Shown one piece after another: positions 32,401 through 38,808 of a stretch of DNA of 64,000 nucleotides. The notes beneath the pieces were generated by a model. It ran no database searches. It saw only the letters and a list, made by a program, of their open reading frames with translations, and was not told the origin of the DNA. Source of the DNA: Pseudoflavitalea sp. G-6-1-2 (GTDB taxonomy: Bacteria > Bacteroidota > Bacteroidia > Chitinophagales > Chitinophagaceae); the NCBI RefSeq assembly GCF_012927185.1, contig NZ_JABBGB010000001.1, positions 1,984,001 to 2,048,000 of the forward strand. The letters are read 5' to 3'. Position numbers and translations under genes: made by a program. Each line of letters starts with the position of its first letter. Within the stretch, counting starts at the first letter, position 1.

Positions 32401-32653
32401 GATAAAAGATGATGCTTCGCGGATGGATGATTACATCCGTGAGCAGCTCATCACGGCCTCTGCATCCAACGACCCTTCTGCGGTGTACTCCGGCCTCAAG
32501 CTCTGGCATATCAGTTATCAGATCATTTTCGATCTGGTGAAACAGATGAAAGGCGAAATACAGATCCGTTCAGACGAGGATGGCACCAGTCTGGTAGTGG
32601 CGGTAACGCTTCCGCCGGCAGATGCATTCGAAGGTGATCAGATAAAATTATGA
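29456..32653 (+). CDS. Propeller-type sensor kinase with degenerate ATP-binding lid
   Basis: About 1,065 residues from the ATG at 29456, which opens a signal peptide (TSIFPILLLFLLFSVRIDVSAQ). Beta-propeller sensor repeats follow (GMLWLATFGGLARYNG, NFWVPTNKGLFRIS), then a Y_Y_Y-like region (LRIEYRLDDQPNWKPIEG), a membrane helix (about 776-796, LAAVLFLILFIWGSTYFY), a coiled linker and a HisKA-type dimerisation domain with His840 (YVLMHDVTVPVASM). The N box HLLLFNLILNANKN is present. The G1 box is DDASRMD rather than DxGxG and G2 is SGLKLWHI rather than GLGL. Catalysis may be weak or lost; phosphatase or trans-phosphorylation roles are possible. It is convergent with a response regulator and overlaps its end by 16 bases. 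Confidence 0.85.
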   Translation: MKPVTTSIFPILLLFLLFSVRIDVSAQQPSSRDAYLLVDMLNDNSGLPQNSIISQYIDTSSGMLWLATFGGLARYNGIAVKSFDHQLNESLLTNRMVNLFKTTGGDVYAMNVHSQLLQIRQQDIAVNQAYTWIWQQYGIFVWFKGILHSLDEIPKMGTLNFNRPSYYPEQSQWAVGDYNYYPVAISNGRFAVVSQQNELLIYKDAQLLHRYALPVHWKQAQLFHSNGLLYVLDHHLNGVCYDVSGNEPRLMPAALQRVERLHNTEAPTTLYYNELNDQAVIASGRTIIVLGSDASGLFISKELVIDELPKSINNILFYPRHNTLFIGTTTDGLYVFRKNNFSQLLAPDLATNVNSNYAQLLLPGDRLRTNRGVTYDLNSGNAGFLQVDKSLEMAMYSPFSKDSSGGYYYCNEERVMYTAPNGTVKVIYENQLKKTKDNAISFVWLDSTTGKVWILESFRWGYLKNGVYTVAVDSPKEKLPKPYNFTRKENFIYLATERGLVILNEPKAKWRFAPGTNNMEVRFVSMDNQQPICWFGTYGHGFGAYLPERDSAYFFPQDPNHHLASTHALIEDSSRNFWVPTNKGLFRISKSQLLHLIDDPLRQSKVLHYDYFDRKDGLPTNEFNGGAQPIWNQWQGEYLLSSINGILRFNPAGISSADWIEPVFVDHVEVKDRPDLPAPAAGQPWQFGKDDRNVRWAINNAYWANPYSLRIEYRLDDQPNWKPIEGKELFTGWEILDAGAHVLHLRQFSADKATYRETNIPFSVKLYWYETFWVQALAAVLFLILFIWGSTYFYRQGKLRKAAKQKDEVISETYEMMEEDNALIEASNLYRSKMVYVLMHDVTVPVASMEKVSGMIYRNFDKVRPETMKEVMREINDAARNLLILSDQLVQWSNILDTDYTTVMEATYMHGLVEEIREELGDRFQLRNNQLLNLVPDDIEVVNKQNLLHLLLFNLILNANKNMNDGVIQVEASQTPEHTMLVIKDDASRMDDYIREQLITASASNDPSAVYSGLKLWHISYQIIFDLVKQMKGEIQIRSDEDGTSLVVAVTLPPADAFEGDQIKL

Positions 32654-33306
32654 TGGCGGGCCATCTCGTGCAATTCGATGATATTGCGCGCATTCACCTT
32701 TTCGAGCAGGCGATGCTTGTAGGTGGCGATGGTGCTTTGTTTTACGCCGATATCGAAAGAGATATCTTTCAGTCGCTGACCTCCCAGCAATTGCCGCAAT
32801 ACCTGCTGCTCTCTTTTGGATAATGAAAGGAAAGGATTGTCTTCCTGCGCAGGCGTGAGCTTGCCGTCGCTGGCATTCAGTGCGCGGTGCTGCCTAACGA
32901 GTTTGGGCTCGTAGATGAGACCGGAAAGAATGGTCTGAATGGCGTTCAGGATCTCCGTTTCCATAGATTCCTTTACCAGAAATCCACGGATACCGGCAGC
33001 ATAGAGCTGGTTAACGTACTTCAGTTTATTCTTGGTGGTAACAATGAGAATGTACATGCCTGGGAACCGCTTCACGGTTTCTGCTACAAACTCGATGTTC
33101 TGGGCAAGGTCTTCGTCCATCAGTTCAAGGTCCCAGATGGCGAACGTAAAGCGGGTTCCCTGTTGTTCGAGGATCTCTTTGAGATCTCTCATGGTCTTTA
33201 CGATTTTGTAGCTGCTGTCGCGAAAGTGAAGATCCATGAATAAGGTATACCCCATATTAGTCAGACCATGATCTTCAGCAATCAAAAAATATTCAGAAGT
33301 AGGCAT
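32638..33306 (-). CDS. LuxR-type response regulator convergent with the sensor kinase
   Basis: About 222 residues from the ATG at 33306 (MPTSEYFLIAEDHGLTN); an in-frame ATG at 33348 adds 14 residues. The receiver has the acidic pair in AEDH, a phosphoacceptor region FAIWDLELMDED and Lys in GFLVKES. The usual LLDxxMP motif is changed to WDLELMDED, so the receiver is somewhat divergent. The C terminus is a LuxR HTH (LSKREQQVLRQLLGGQRLKDI, then KQSTIATYKHRLLEKVN). Its stop overlaps the 3' end of the kinase gene on the other strand by 16 bases, which suggests a functional pair but also antisense interference between the transcripts. Confidence 0.88.
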   Translation of the reverse strand: MPTSEYFLIAEDHGLTNMGYTLFMDLHFRDSSYKIVKTMRDLKEILEQQGTRFTFAIWDLELMDEDLAQNIEFVAETVKRFPGMYILIVTTKNKLKYVNQLYAAGIRGFLVKESMETEILNAIQTILSGLIYEPKLVRQHRALNASDGKLTPAQEDNPFLSLSKREQQVLRQLLGGQRLKDISFDIGVKQSTIATYKHRLLEKVNARNIIELHEMARHHNFI

Positions 33307-33622
33307 AGCATTTTGATTTAAGAAGCTGGCGTAAAAACCAGTCTGCATTTCTTTTTGTGGAGCCTTAGGGCAACCCCGGCATCGGGAGCTGCTTATCTTA
33401 AAGATATAAAAAATTATAAGTTACAACACTGGAAATTCCGGGAAAAATACCCTCCCTGTGTTGAACTTCAAACGCGGGGTAGCGGATATTGTTTGGAGGC
33501 CCTGCCGGGTTAAGTGACTGTAAAGCTACAATTCAGCTACAAACTTATGTTGTTGAAAATAGTATATTTAGGAGTAATATGAAACCGGGACATTTTTATT
33601 GAAAAATCAAAATCACCGAATT

Positions 33623-34123
33623 ATGAAAAAATGGATGGCTATTTTGGCGACCACGATGTTAGTATTTGTCGCCCTTCAATCATGTAAGAGCAAACCCAAG
33701 GATGCGGATCTGCAGCAGGCTGCAACAGCAGCTGTAGCGAAGATCACCGATATGGGACCCACCCCCATGATCTCCGTTCAGAACGGCGTAGCAACCTTAA
33801 CCGGTGAAGTAAAAGACGAGAGCGCCAAAACGGCTTTCGCCACTGCAGTAGGCGCAGTGAAAGGAATTACGGAAGTGAATAACCAGCTTTCTGTGATGCC
33901 ACCGCCTCCACCCACAACAGCTCCTGTAACAGTAACAGCTGACGATGCTCTCAACACAGCTGTGGCCGGCGTGCTGAAAGATTTCAACACCGCAAAAGCC
34001 GAAGTAAAAGACGGCGTGGTAACACTCACCGGTAATCTCAAGAAAACCGATCTGCCCAAATTGATGATGGCCCTCAATGCACTGAAGCCAAAAAAGATCG
34101 AGAACAAACTTACCATTCAATAA
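33623..34123 (+). CDS. BON-domain lipoprotein
   Basis: A 166-residue lipoprotein from the ATG at 33623 (an upstream TTG in frame is less likely). The lipobox is VALQSC with Cys21. Two BON domains are seen: about 35-90 (MISVQNGVATLTGEVKDESA, GITEVNNQLSV) and about 110-166 (AEVKDGVVTLTGNLKKTDL), joined by a Pro/Thr linker (MPPPPPTTAPVTV). BON domains bind phospholipids or membranes and maintain envelope integrity. A TATATTTA -7-like box is about 50 bases upstream (33566-33573). The following SH3 protein is 24 bases away and likely co-transcribed. Confidence 0.9.
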   Translation: MKKWMAILATTMLVFVALQSCKSKPKDADLQQAATAAVAKITDMGPTPMISVQNGVATLTGEVKDESAKTAFATAVGAVKGITEVNNQLSVMPPPPPTTAPVTVTADDALNTAVAGVLKDFNTAKAEVKDGVVTLTGNLKKTDLPKLMMALNALKPKKIENKLTIQ

Positions 34124-34147
34124 CCAAACAGAGGGAGGACCCATTTT

Positions 34148-34570
34148 ATGGCACTACAGGACAAATACAAAGAACTGGTAGACGCGGCCAATGCCGGCGG
34201 AGCTACCAATCTGCAGGTGAGAGAGCAGGATAATGTTTTGTATATCGATGGCGATGTTCCTAACGGAGCAGCCAAAGATAAACTCTGGGACATCTATTCG
34301 AAGCTCGATCCTGATTTCAGATCAGGCGATCTCATCATGAACCTCAATGTAACTTCCATGGCGCCGGGCGCCAAAGCGAAAGTGACCACTACCTCCTCAA
34401 ACCTTAACATCCGCAGTGGACCCGGTACAGACCAGCCCATTGTTGGCAAAGCTGCACACCACGAAATAGTAACCCTCGTAAACAAGGGTGAAGGCCAGTG
34501 GTGGCAGATCAAAACAGATAAAGGTGTGGAAGGTTATGCCGCCGCACAATATCTCACTCCCGTAGATTAA
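34148..34570 (+). CDS. SH3b-domain protein with BON-like N terminus
   Basis: A 140-residue protein without a signal peptide. The N-terminal part (1-72; YKELVDAANAGGATNLQVREQDNVLYIDGDVPNGAAKDKLWDIY) resembles the LysM/BON-containing small proteins found beside BON lipoproteins. The C-terminal part (about 78-140) is a bacterial SH3 domain with LNIRSGPGTDQPIVGKA, GQWWQIKTDKGVEGYAAAQYL. SH3b domains often bind peptidoglycan peptides, but without a signal the protein may act in the cytoplasm or be exported another way. It follows the BON lipoprotein by 24 bases. A long hairpin lies downstream (34621-34676). Confidence 0.8.
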   Translation: MALQDKYKELVDAANAGGATNLQVREQDNVLYIDGDVPNGAAKDKLWDIYSKLDPDFRSGDLIMNLNVTSMAPGAKAKVTTTSSNLNIRSGPGTDQPIVGKAAHHEIVTLVNKGEGQWWQIKTDKGVEGYAAAQYLTPVD

Positions 34571-34620
34571 GCTCCGAAGGCAGTGTTTGTTGCAGGGCAA
34601 CAAAACGATGCGCATACATA

Positions 34621-34676
34621 TTTGCAGGCAGCTGATGGCCTGTTGAAATGAACAGTCATCAGCTGCTTACTGCAAA
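34621..34676. other. Long intergenic hairpin
   Basis: TTTGCAG and GCAGCTGATG pair with CATCAGCTGC and CTGCAAA, giving 17 paired bases with a three-base bulge and a 19-base loop region that itself can pair (CTGTT/AACAG). No T run follows. It lies between the SH3 gene and the L,D-transpeptidase gene and may be an mRNA-stabilising end or processing site. Confidence 0.5.
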
Positions 34677-34753
34677 TACTCCCCTTGCATACTCCGTGGT
34701 ATCCCCGGTTCCAGCTAACCAATCACATTTGTAATTGACCTATTTTCGCACCT

Positions 34754-36352
34754 ATGAACAGAATTTTACAATACCTAACGGTAACGGCTATTCTTTTTTC
34801 TGCGTGTAAGGGTGGTGATAAAAAAAATACTCCGGCGGTAGCTCCCCGCGATACCACCATCAATACCAAAAATTCTTACAGCGGCCTGTTCTTCGACAGT
34901 ACCACCATGGAAAAATTTCTCGGTCAGGAGAAAATTCCCGATTCCATGGCCGACCGCATCCGCAGCTTCTACAATGCCCGGAACTACCAGTACGCCTGGT
35001 TTCTGGACGGCAGCATTGCAGAATATGTGCCCACCTTCATCGAAATGCAGAATAGCTATATTGCCTACTCCGGCGACAGCTCTATCTACGATCCCAAACT
35101 TTCAGTGGTGGTCGACAGCATCAAAAACGGAAAAGATTCTTTCAATGTAAAGAGCCCGCTGATGGTGAACACAGAACTGAACCTTACCAAACAGTTCTTC
35201 CGCTTCGCCAACAGAGCATGGGCAGGCAGCAACGAACAGCCGAAAGATCTGGAGTGGTTCATTCCACGCAAGAAGATCAATGTTGCTTCTCTGCTCGATT
35301 CCCTGATCCAAAACAAAGGGAAAGATGTGAGCAGATATGAGCCGGTTAATCGACAATACAATCTGCTGAAAGAATATTTGCTGAAGTCTTACGAAATCGA
35401 AAAGGCAGGCGGATGGCCGGCTATTCCTGCCATTGCAAAGAAAGTACTGAAGCAGGGAGATTCAACGATAGAAATAGTAAATATCAAAAAGCGCTTATTT
35501 GTATCCGGAGACCTGAAAGAAAATGATTCTTCTCAGCTGTTCACCTCCGCACTTACCGATGCTGTGAAAAATTTTCAGACACGTTATGGATTTACAGCCG
35601 ATGGCAAGGTGAATAATAAACTGGTTACCGAAATGAACCGGCCGATAGGAGAGCGCATCCGTCAGATATTGGTGAATATGGAGCGTATCCGCTGGGTGCC
35701 TGCCGAGCCTCCGCCGAATTATCTGCTCATCAATATTCCGGAGTATCGCATGCACGTGTATGAGAACGGAAACCTCATGTGGGATATGGGCGTTGTGGTG
35801 GGAACACCTGCGCATAACACCGTGATCTTCTCCGGCGATCTCAAATACGTAGTGTTCAGTCCGTACTGGAATGTTCCTCCCGGCATTCTGAAAAACGAAG
35901 TGCTGCCTGGCATCAAACGTAATCCGAATTATCTCGCACGCCATCATATGGAGTGGAATGGCAAAGCGGTTCGGCAGTTGCCCGGCCCCTGGAACTCGTT
36001 GGGAGGTGTGAAATTCCTCTTCCCCAACTCTTACAATATTTATCTGCACGATACGCCCTCGCGCAGTCTCTTCGACAGAGATCAGCGTGCATTCAGTCAC
36101 GGATGCATCCGCTTGCACGAACCGGCGAAGCTGGCACAATACCTGCTGCGCAACGATCCCAAGTGGGACAGTACCAAAATCGCAGCAGCCATGAAACAGG
36201 GCAAAGAGCAGTATGTAACATTAAAAGAAACAGTGCCGGTATACATCGGTTATTTCACTGCATGGGTAGATCGCGCAGGGCGACTGAATTTCAGAGAAGA
36301 TGTTTATGGTCATGATAAGAAAATGGATCAGCATCTGCTGGCAATGAAGTAA
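34754..36352 (+). CDS. L,D-transpeptidase (YkuD/YcbB-like) lipoprotein
   Basis: A 532-residue lipoprotein (lipobox LFSAC, Cys18). A scaffold domain occupies about 40-270, a peptidoglycan-binding domain about 255-300 (DAVKNFQTRYGFTADGKVNNKLVTEMN), and the catalytic YkuD domain about 320-475. The active site SHGCIRLHEP contains His449 and Cys451, and RMHVYENGNLMWDMGVVVGTP begins the fold. The order and size match YcbB/LdtD-type enzymes, which make 3-3 peptidoglycan crosslinks or attach proteins in the periplasm. A TATTTTCG -7-like box ends six bases before the ATG, so the transcript would have almost no leader. Confidence 0.93.
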   Translation: MNRILQYLTVTAILFSACKGGDKKNTPAVAPRDTTINTKNSYSGLFFDSTTMEKFLGQEKIPDSMADRIRSFYNARNYQYAWFLDGSIAEYVPTFIEMQNSYIAYSGDSSIYDPKLSVVVDSIKNGKDSFNVKSPLMVNTELNLTKQFFRFANRAWAGSNEQPKDLEWFIPRKKINVASLLDSLIQNKGKDVSRYEPVNRQYNLLKEYLLKSYEIEKAGGWPAIPAIAKKVLKQGDSTIEIVNIKKRLFVSGDLKENDSSQLFTSALTDAVKNFQTRYGFTADGKVNNKLVTEMNRPIGERIRQILVNMERIRWVPAEPPPNYLLINIPEYRMHVYENGNLMWDMGVVVGTPAHNTVIFSGDLKYVVFSPYWNVPPGILKNEVLPGIKRNPNYLARHHMEWNGKAVRQLPGPWNSLGGVKFLFPNSYNIYLHDTPSRSLFDRDQRAFSHGCIRLHEPAKLAQYLLRNDPKWDSTKIAAAMKQGKEQYVTLKETVPVYIGYFTAWVDRAGRLNFREDVYGHDKKMDQHLLAMK

Positions 36353-36479
36353 CTGTTAAAAGTCACATCTTTGCGGTTGCAAATACCCTCCTGTGAAATT
36401 GGTCCATAGTTTTCTTAACATATGGTAAAAAACGAGTGGCTGGGGATAGCGGAAATTTGCATCCATAAATCAAACAGTT

Positions 36480-36809
36480 ATGAATTGGATCATTCTCGTA
36501 ATCGCCGGATTGTTTGAAGTAGCCTTCACAACCTGCCTTGGAAAAGCTAAAGAATCCACCGGAGCAGCTGCAACGGGTTGGTGGATAGGATTCGTAATAA
36601 CCGTAACAATGAGTATGTACCTGCTGTATCGTGCCACACAAACATTGCCGCTGGGAACCGCATACGCAGTATGGACGGGCATTGGCGCAGTAGGAACCGT
36701 GCTGATGGGCATTTTCTTTTTCAGGGAGCCCGCTACCTTTTGGAGACTGTTTTTTATTTTCCTCCTAATTGGTTCAATTATAGGCCTCAAGGTTGTGAGC
36801 AAACATTAA
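36480..36809 (+). CDS. sugE: SMR-family transporter, SugE/Gdx type
   Basis: A 109-residue protein with four membrane helices. The essential glutamate is Glu13 in IAGLFEVAFTTCLGKA. TLPLGTAYAVWTGIGAVGTVLMGI is the SugE/Gdx signature rather than that of EmrE-like drug pumps; Gdx proteins export guanidinium in exchange for protons. I looked upstream for a guanidine riboswitch and did not find one. The gene is monocistronic, following the transpeptidase gene by about 130 bases. The exact substrate is an inference from family. Confidence 0.88.
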   Translation: MNWIILVIAGLFEVAFTTCLGKAKESTGAAATGWWIGFVITVTMSMYLLYRATQTLPLGTAYAVWTGIGAVGTVLMGIFFFREPATFWRLFFIFLLIGSIIGLKVVSKH

Positions 36810-36868
36810 TAAAAGTTTTTTAACAAGATAGTCCACCCGCTCTGTAGGAATTGTCAGTTATTTCCTAT

Positions 36869-36876
36869 TATATTTG
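36869..36876 (+). promoter_or_regulatory. -7 promoter box of the cysteine operon
   Basis: TATATTTG matches TAnnTTTG. A transcript starting about 36883 would begin roughly 13 bases before the Cys-rich leader peptide. The -33 element is not clear (TTG at 36851-36853 is 15 bases away, a little close). Confidence 0.5.
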
Positions 36877-36895
36877 TAGAGAAATGAATTAACCG

Positions 36896-36991
36896 ATGCT
36901 GAATACTCACACAAATAAATCTTGTTGTTGCTGTTGTTGTAAAACACACGCCAGGGTTATTTGGGTGGGCTGTAGCCTTGGATTAAGTTAG
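36896..36991 (+). CDS. Cysteine leader peptide (attenuator ORF) with six consecutive Cys codons
   Basis: A 31-codon open frame (ATG 36896-36898, TAG 36989-36991). The peptide includes NKSCCCCCCKTHA, with six Cys codons at 36923-36940 (five TGT, one TGC), and another Cys near the end. It precedes a terminator (37020-37047) and a cysteine biosynthesis operon. Stalling of the ribosome on the Cys run when charged tRNA-Cys is scarce would free the segment GGTGGGCT (36964-36971) to pair with the 5' arm of the terminator and allow read-through. The codon run, its place after a promoter box, and the competing pairings are all visible; the mechanism is inferred by analogy to his/trp/ilv leaders. Confidence 0.85.
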   Translation: MLNTHTNKSCCCCCCKTHARVIWVGCSLGLS

Positions 36992-37019
36992 TGCAAAATA
37001 TATACGCATCAACATATTG

Positions 37020-37047
37020 AGCTCCACCGATGGTGGGGCTTTTTTTT
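37020..37047 (+). terminator. Attenuator terminator of the cysteine operon
   Basis: AGCTCCACC (37020-37028) and GGTGGGGCT (37032-37040) pair (nine pairs, one G-U) around GAT, followed by a run of T. The 5' arm can alternatively pair with GGTGGGCT at 36964-36971 (eight pairs with T37023 bulged), inside the leader ORF. The terminator lies 51 bases before the first gene of the operon. Confidence 0.85.
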
Positions 37048-37098
37048 GTGCCCTCCCGTCTGATCCGACCCTCACTCATAACAACAAAAATTGCTGAT

Positions 37099-38046
37099 AT
37101 GTCTGTTACAACAGCCGGAACAACGTCAGAGCGCTCGCTGCTTGACTCTGTACAACAACTTGGGAACCAGATAGGGCGCACGCCGCTTCATGAGATTACG
37201 CAGCTCTTCAATAAAACCGGCGTAAAGTTATACGCCAAGAAAGAATGGGAGCAGTTATCGGGAAGCGTAAAAGCCAGAGCGGCTTACAATATCTTCAAAC
37301 ATGCCATCGAACATGGACAACTCTCCCGAAAGATCTCACTGCTCGATGCCACCAGCGGAAATACCGGCATCGCCTACGCGAAGATCGGCCACCTGCTGAA
37401 TATCCCCGTTACACTTTTTCTTCCGGAGAATGCAAGCAAGGAAAGGAAAGAAATTCTGCAGTCGCTTGGCGCCAGAATAGTGTTCACATCGCGCTTTGAA
37501 GGAACCGATGGCGCACAGGCCGCAGCGCTGGAACTGGCCACCAGCAAGCCTTCGGAATACTTCTACGCAGATCAGTACAAGAATCCCAATAACTGGAAAG
37601 CGCATTATCACGGCACAGCTCTTGAAATCAAAGAAGCATTGCCATCCCTCACGCATTTTGTATCAGCCCTCGGCACTACCGGAACCTTTGTAGGAACGGG
37701 CCGCAGACTGAAAGAACTCGACCCTGCGGTTCAATTGATCTCACTCCAGCCCGATAATCCATTGCATGGACTGGAAGGGTGGAAACATCTCGAAACCGCC
37801 CTCGTGCCCGGTATTTACGACCCAACTGTGGCCGATGAAAACCATGAAGTAGGAACCGAAGAAGCATGGAGCATCATGCGCGATGCCTGGAAATACGAAG
37901 GCCTGCAACTCAGTCCCAGTGCGGCCGCGAATCTCGCCGGCGCCATCCGCGTAGCGGAGAAACTGGAAAGCGGCACGGTAGTAACCATCTTCCCCGACAA
38001 TGCAGACAAATACAGTGAAGTAGTTTCTAAACTCAACATAGTATGA
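37099..38046 (+). CDS. cysM: CysM-type PLP cysteine synthase (sulfur-carrier-dependent type likely)
   Basis: A 315-residue beta-family PLP enzyme; the ATG at 37099 (MSVTTAGTTSERS) is preferred because an upstream frame start would lie within the terminator hairpin. The PLP lysine is Lys58 in QLSGSVKARAA; TSGNTGIAYA is the substrate loop and SALGTTGTFVGTGRRLKE the phosphate-binding loop. NPNNWKAHYHGTALEIKEALPSLTHFV and the general layout recall mycobacterial CysM, which uses thiocarboxylated CysO as sulfur donor. The gene overlaps the JAMM peptidase gene by four bases and is followed by a sulfur carrier and its activating enzyme, which supports this chemistry over free sulfide. It is expected to be controlled by the upstream Cys attenuator. 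Confidence 0.85.
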   Translation: MSVTTAGTTSERSLLDSVQQLGNQIGRTPLHEITQLFNKTGVKLYAKKEWEQLSGSVKARAAYNIFKHAIEHGQLSRKISLLDATSGNTGIAYAKIGHLLNIPVTLFLPENASKERKEILQSLGARIVFTSRFEGTDGAQAAALELATSKPSEYFYADQYKNPNNWKAHYHGTALEIKEALPSLTHFVSALGTTGTFVGTGRRLKELDPAVQLISLQPDNPLHGLEGWKHLETALVPGIYDPTVADENHEVGTEEAWSIMRDAWKYEGLQLSPSAAANLAGAIRVAEKLESGTVVTIFPDNADKYSEVVSKLNIV

Positions 38047-38483
38047 TCATCATAGACACACAAGCCAGAGCAGCATTGCTCAAAGATGCAGTAGCCGCCT
38101 TCCCCGACGAATGTTGCGGTTTCCTCTTCGGCAAAGAGGACGAAAACGGCCTTCGTGCCATCACAGAAATTCAGGTAGTAAACAATGCGAAAGAAGGCGA
38201 TAAACGCCGCCGCTTTGTAATTGCACCACTCGATTATATCCGTGCAGAAGAATATGCAGATGAAAATCAGTTGCAGTTGCTGGGCGTGTATCATTCGCAT
38301 CCGAACCATCCTGCCATTCCTTCGGAACACGACAGGGTAGCGGCACAGCCCTGGTTCAGTTACATCATCGTTTCGGTACTCGATGGAAAGCCCGATGCGC
38401 TTCGTTCCTGGAGGCTCAACGACGACAGTCGATTCGAAGAAGAAAACGTTGGCATCGTAGCCAATTCATATACAAATTCATAA
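38043..38483 (+). CDS. mec: JAMM/M67-type metallopeptidase (Mec-like, releases cysteine from the carrier)
   Basis: A 146-residue zinc peptidase. The complete JAMM motif is visible: Glu23 (PDECCGFLFG), then H84-S-H86-P, six residues, S94-x-x-D97. In mycobacteria the Mec enzyme hydrolyses the CysO-cysteine adduct to release cysteine and the carrier. In the related Qbs and Hcy systems JAMM enzymes trim residues after the carrier Gly-Gly. Either or both jobs are possible here, because the carrier encoded next ends in Gly-Gly-Val-Ala. The start overlaps the cysM stop (ATGA), indicating translational coupling. Confidence 0.9.
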   Translation: MIIIDTQARAALLKDAVAAFPDECCGFLFGKEDENGLRAITEIQVVNNAKEGDKRRRFVIAPLDYIRAEEYADENQLQLLGVYHSHPNHPAIPSEHDRVAAQPWFSYIIVSVLDGKPDALRSWRLNDDSRFEEENVGIVANSYTNS

Positions 38484-38500
38484 ATCAATAAATAACAACT

Positions 38501-38779
38501 ATGGCAACAGTGATTATTCCCACTCCGCTGCGCAAGTTCACCAATAATACCGCCAGACTGGAAGTGACAGCAGATACCATCGACAAAACAGTGAACGAAC
38601 TCACACTGAACTTCCCTGATCTGAAGAAACACCTGCTCGATGAACAAGGACAGATCCGTTCTTTCGTGAACATCTTCGTTGGCAACGACGATATCAGGAA
38701 CCTGCAACAGGGACAAACTGCCGTGAAAGCCGATACCGTTATCAGTATCGTACCAGCCATTGCCGGTGGTGTGGCATAA
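38501..38779 (+). CDS. cysO: MoaD/ThiS-like sulfur carrier protein (CysO-like) ending GG-VA
   Basis: A 92-residue ubiquitin-fold protein. MATVIIPTPLRKFTNN begins the fold, DKTVNELTLNFPDLKKHLLDEQG is the helix, and VNIFVGNDDIR and VKADTVISIVPAIAGG complete it. Activation needs a free C-terminal Gly-Gly for adenylation and thiocarboxylation, but here Val91-Ala92 follow Gly89-Gly90. A processing step is therefore expected, most simply by the neighbouring JAMM peptidase. It would carry sulfur from the MoeB-rhodanese protein to the CysM-like synthase. It lies 17 bases after the peptidase gene. Confidence 0.9.
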   Translation: MATVIIPTPLRKFTNNTARLEVTADTIDKTVNELTLNFPDLKKHLLDEQGQIRSFVNIFVGNDDIRNLQQGQTAVKADTVISIVPAIAGGVA

Positions 38780-38808
38780 CAGTAACCAACAAACTAAATC
38801 ATCATCCC

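Noticed and set aside
36353-36479. Possible guanidine riboswitch before the SugE/Gdx-type gene
   Set aside because: No ykkC core and no pair of ACGR-loop hairpins is visible.
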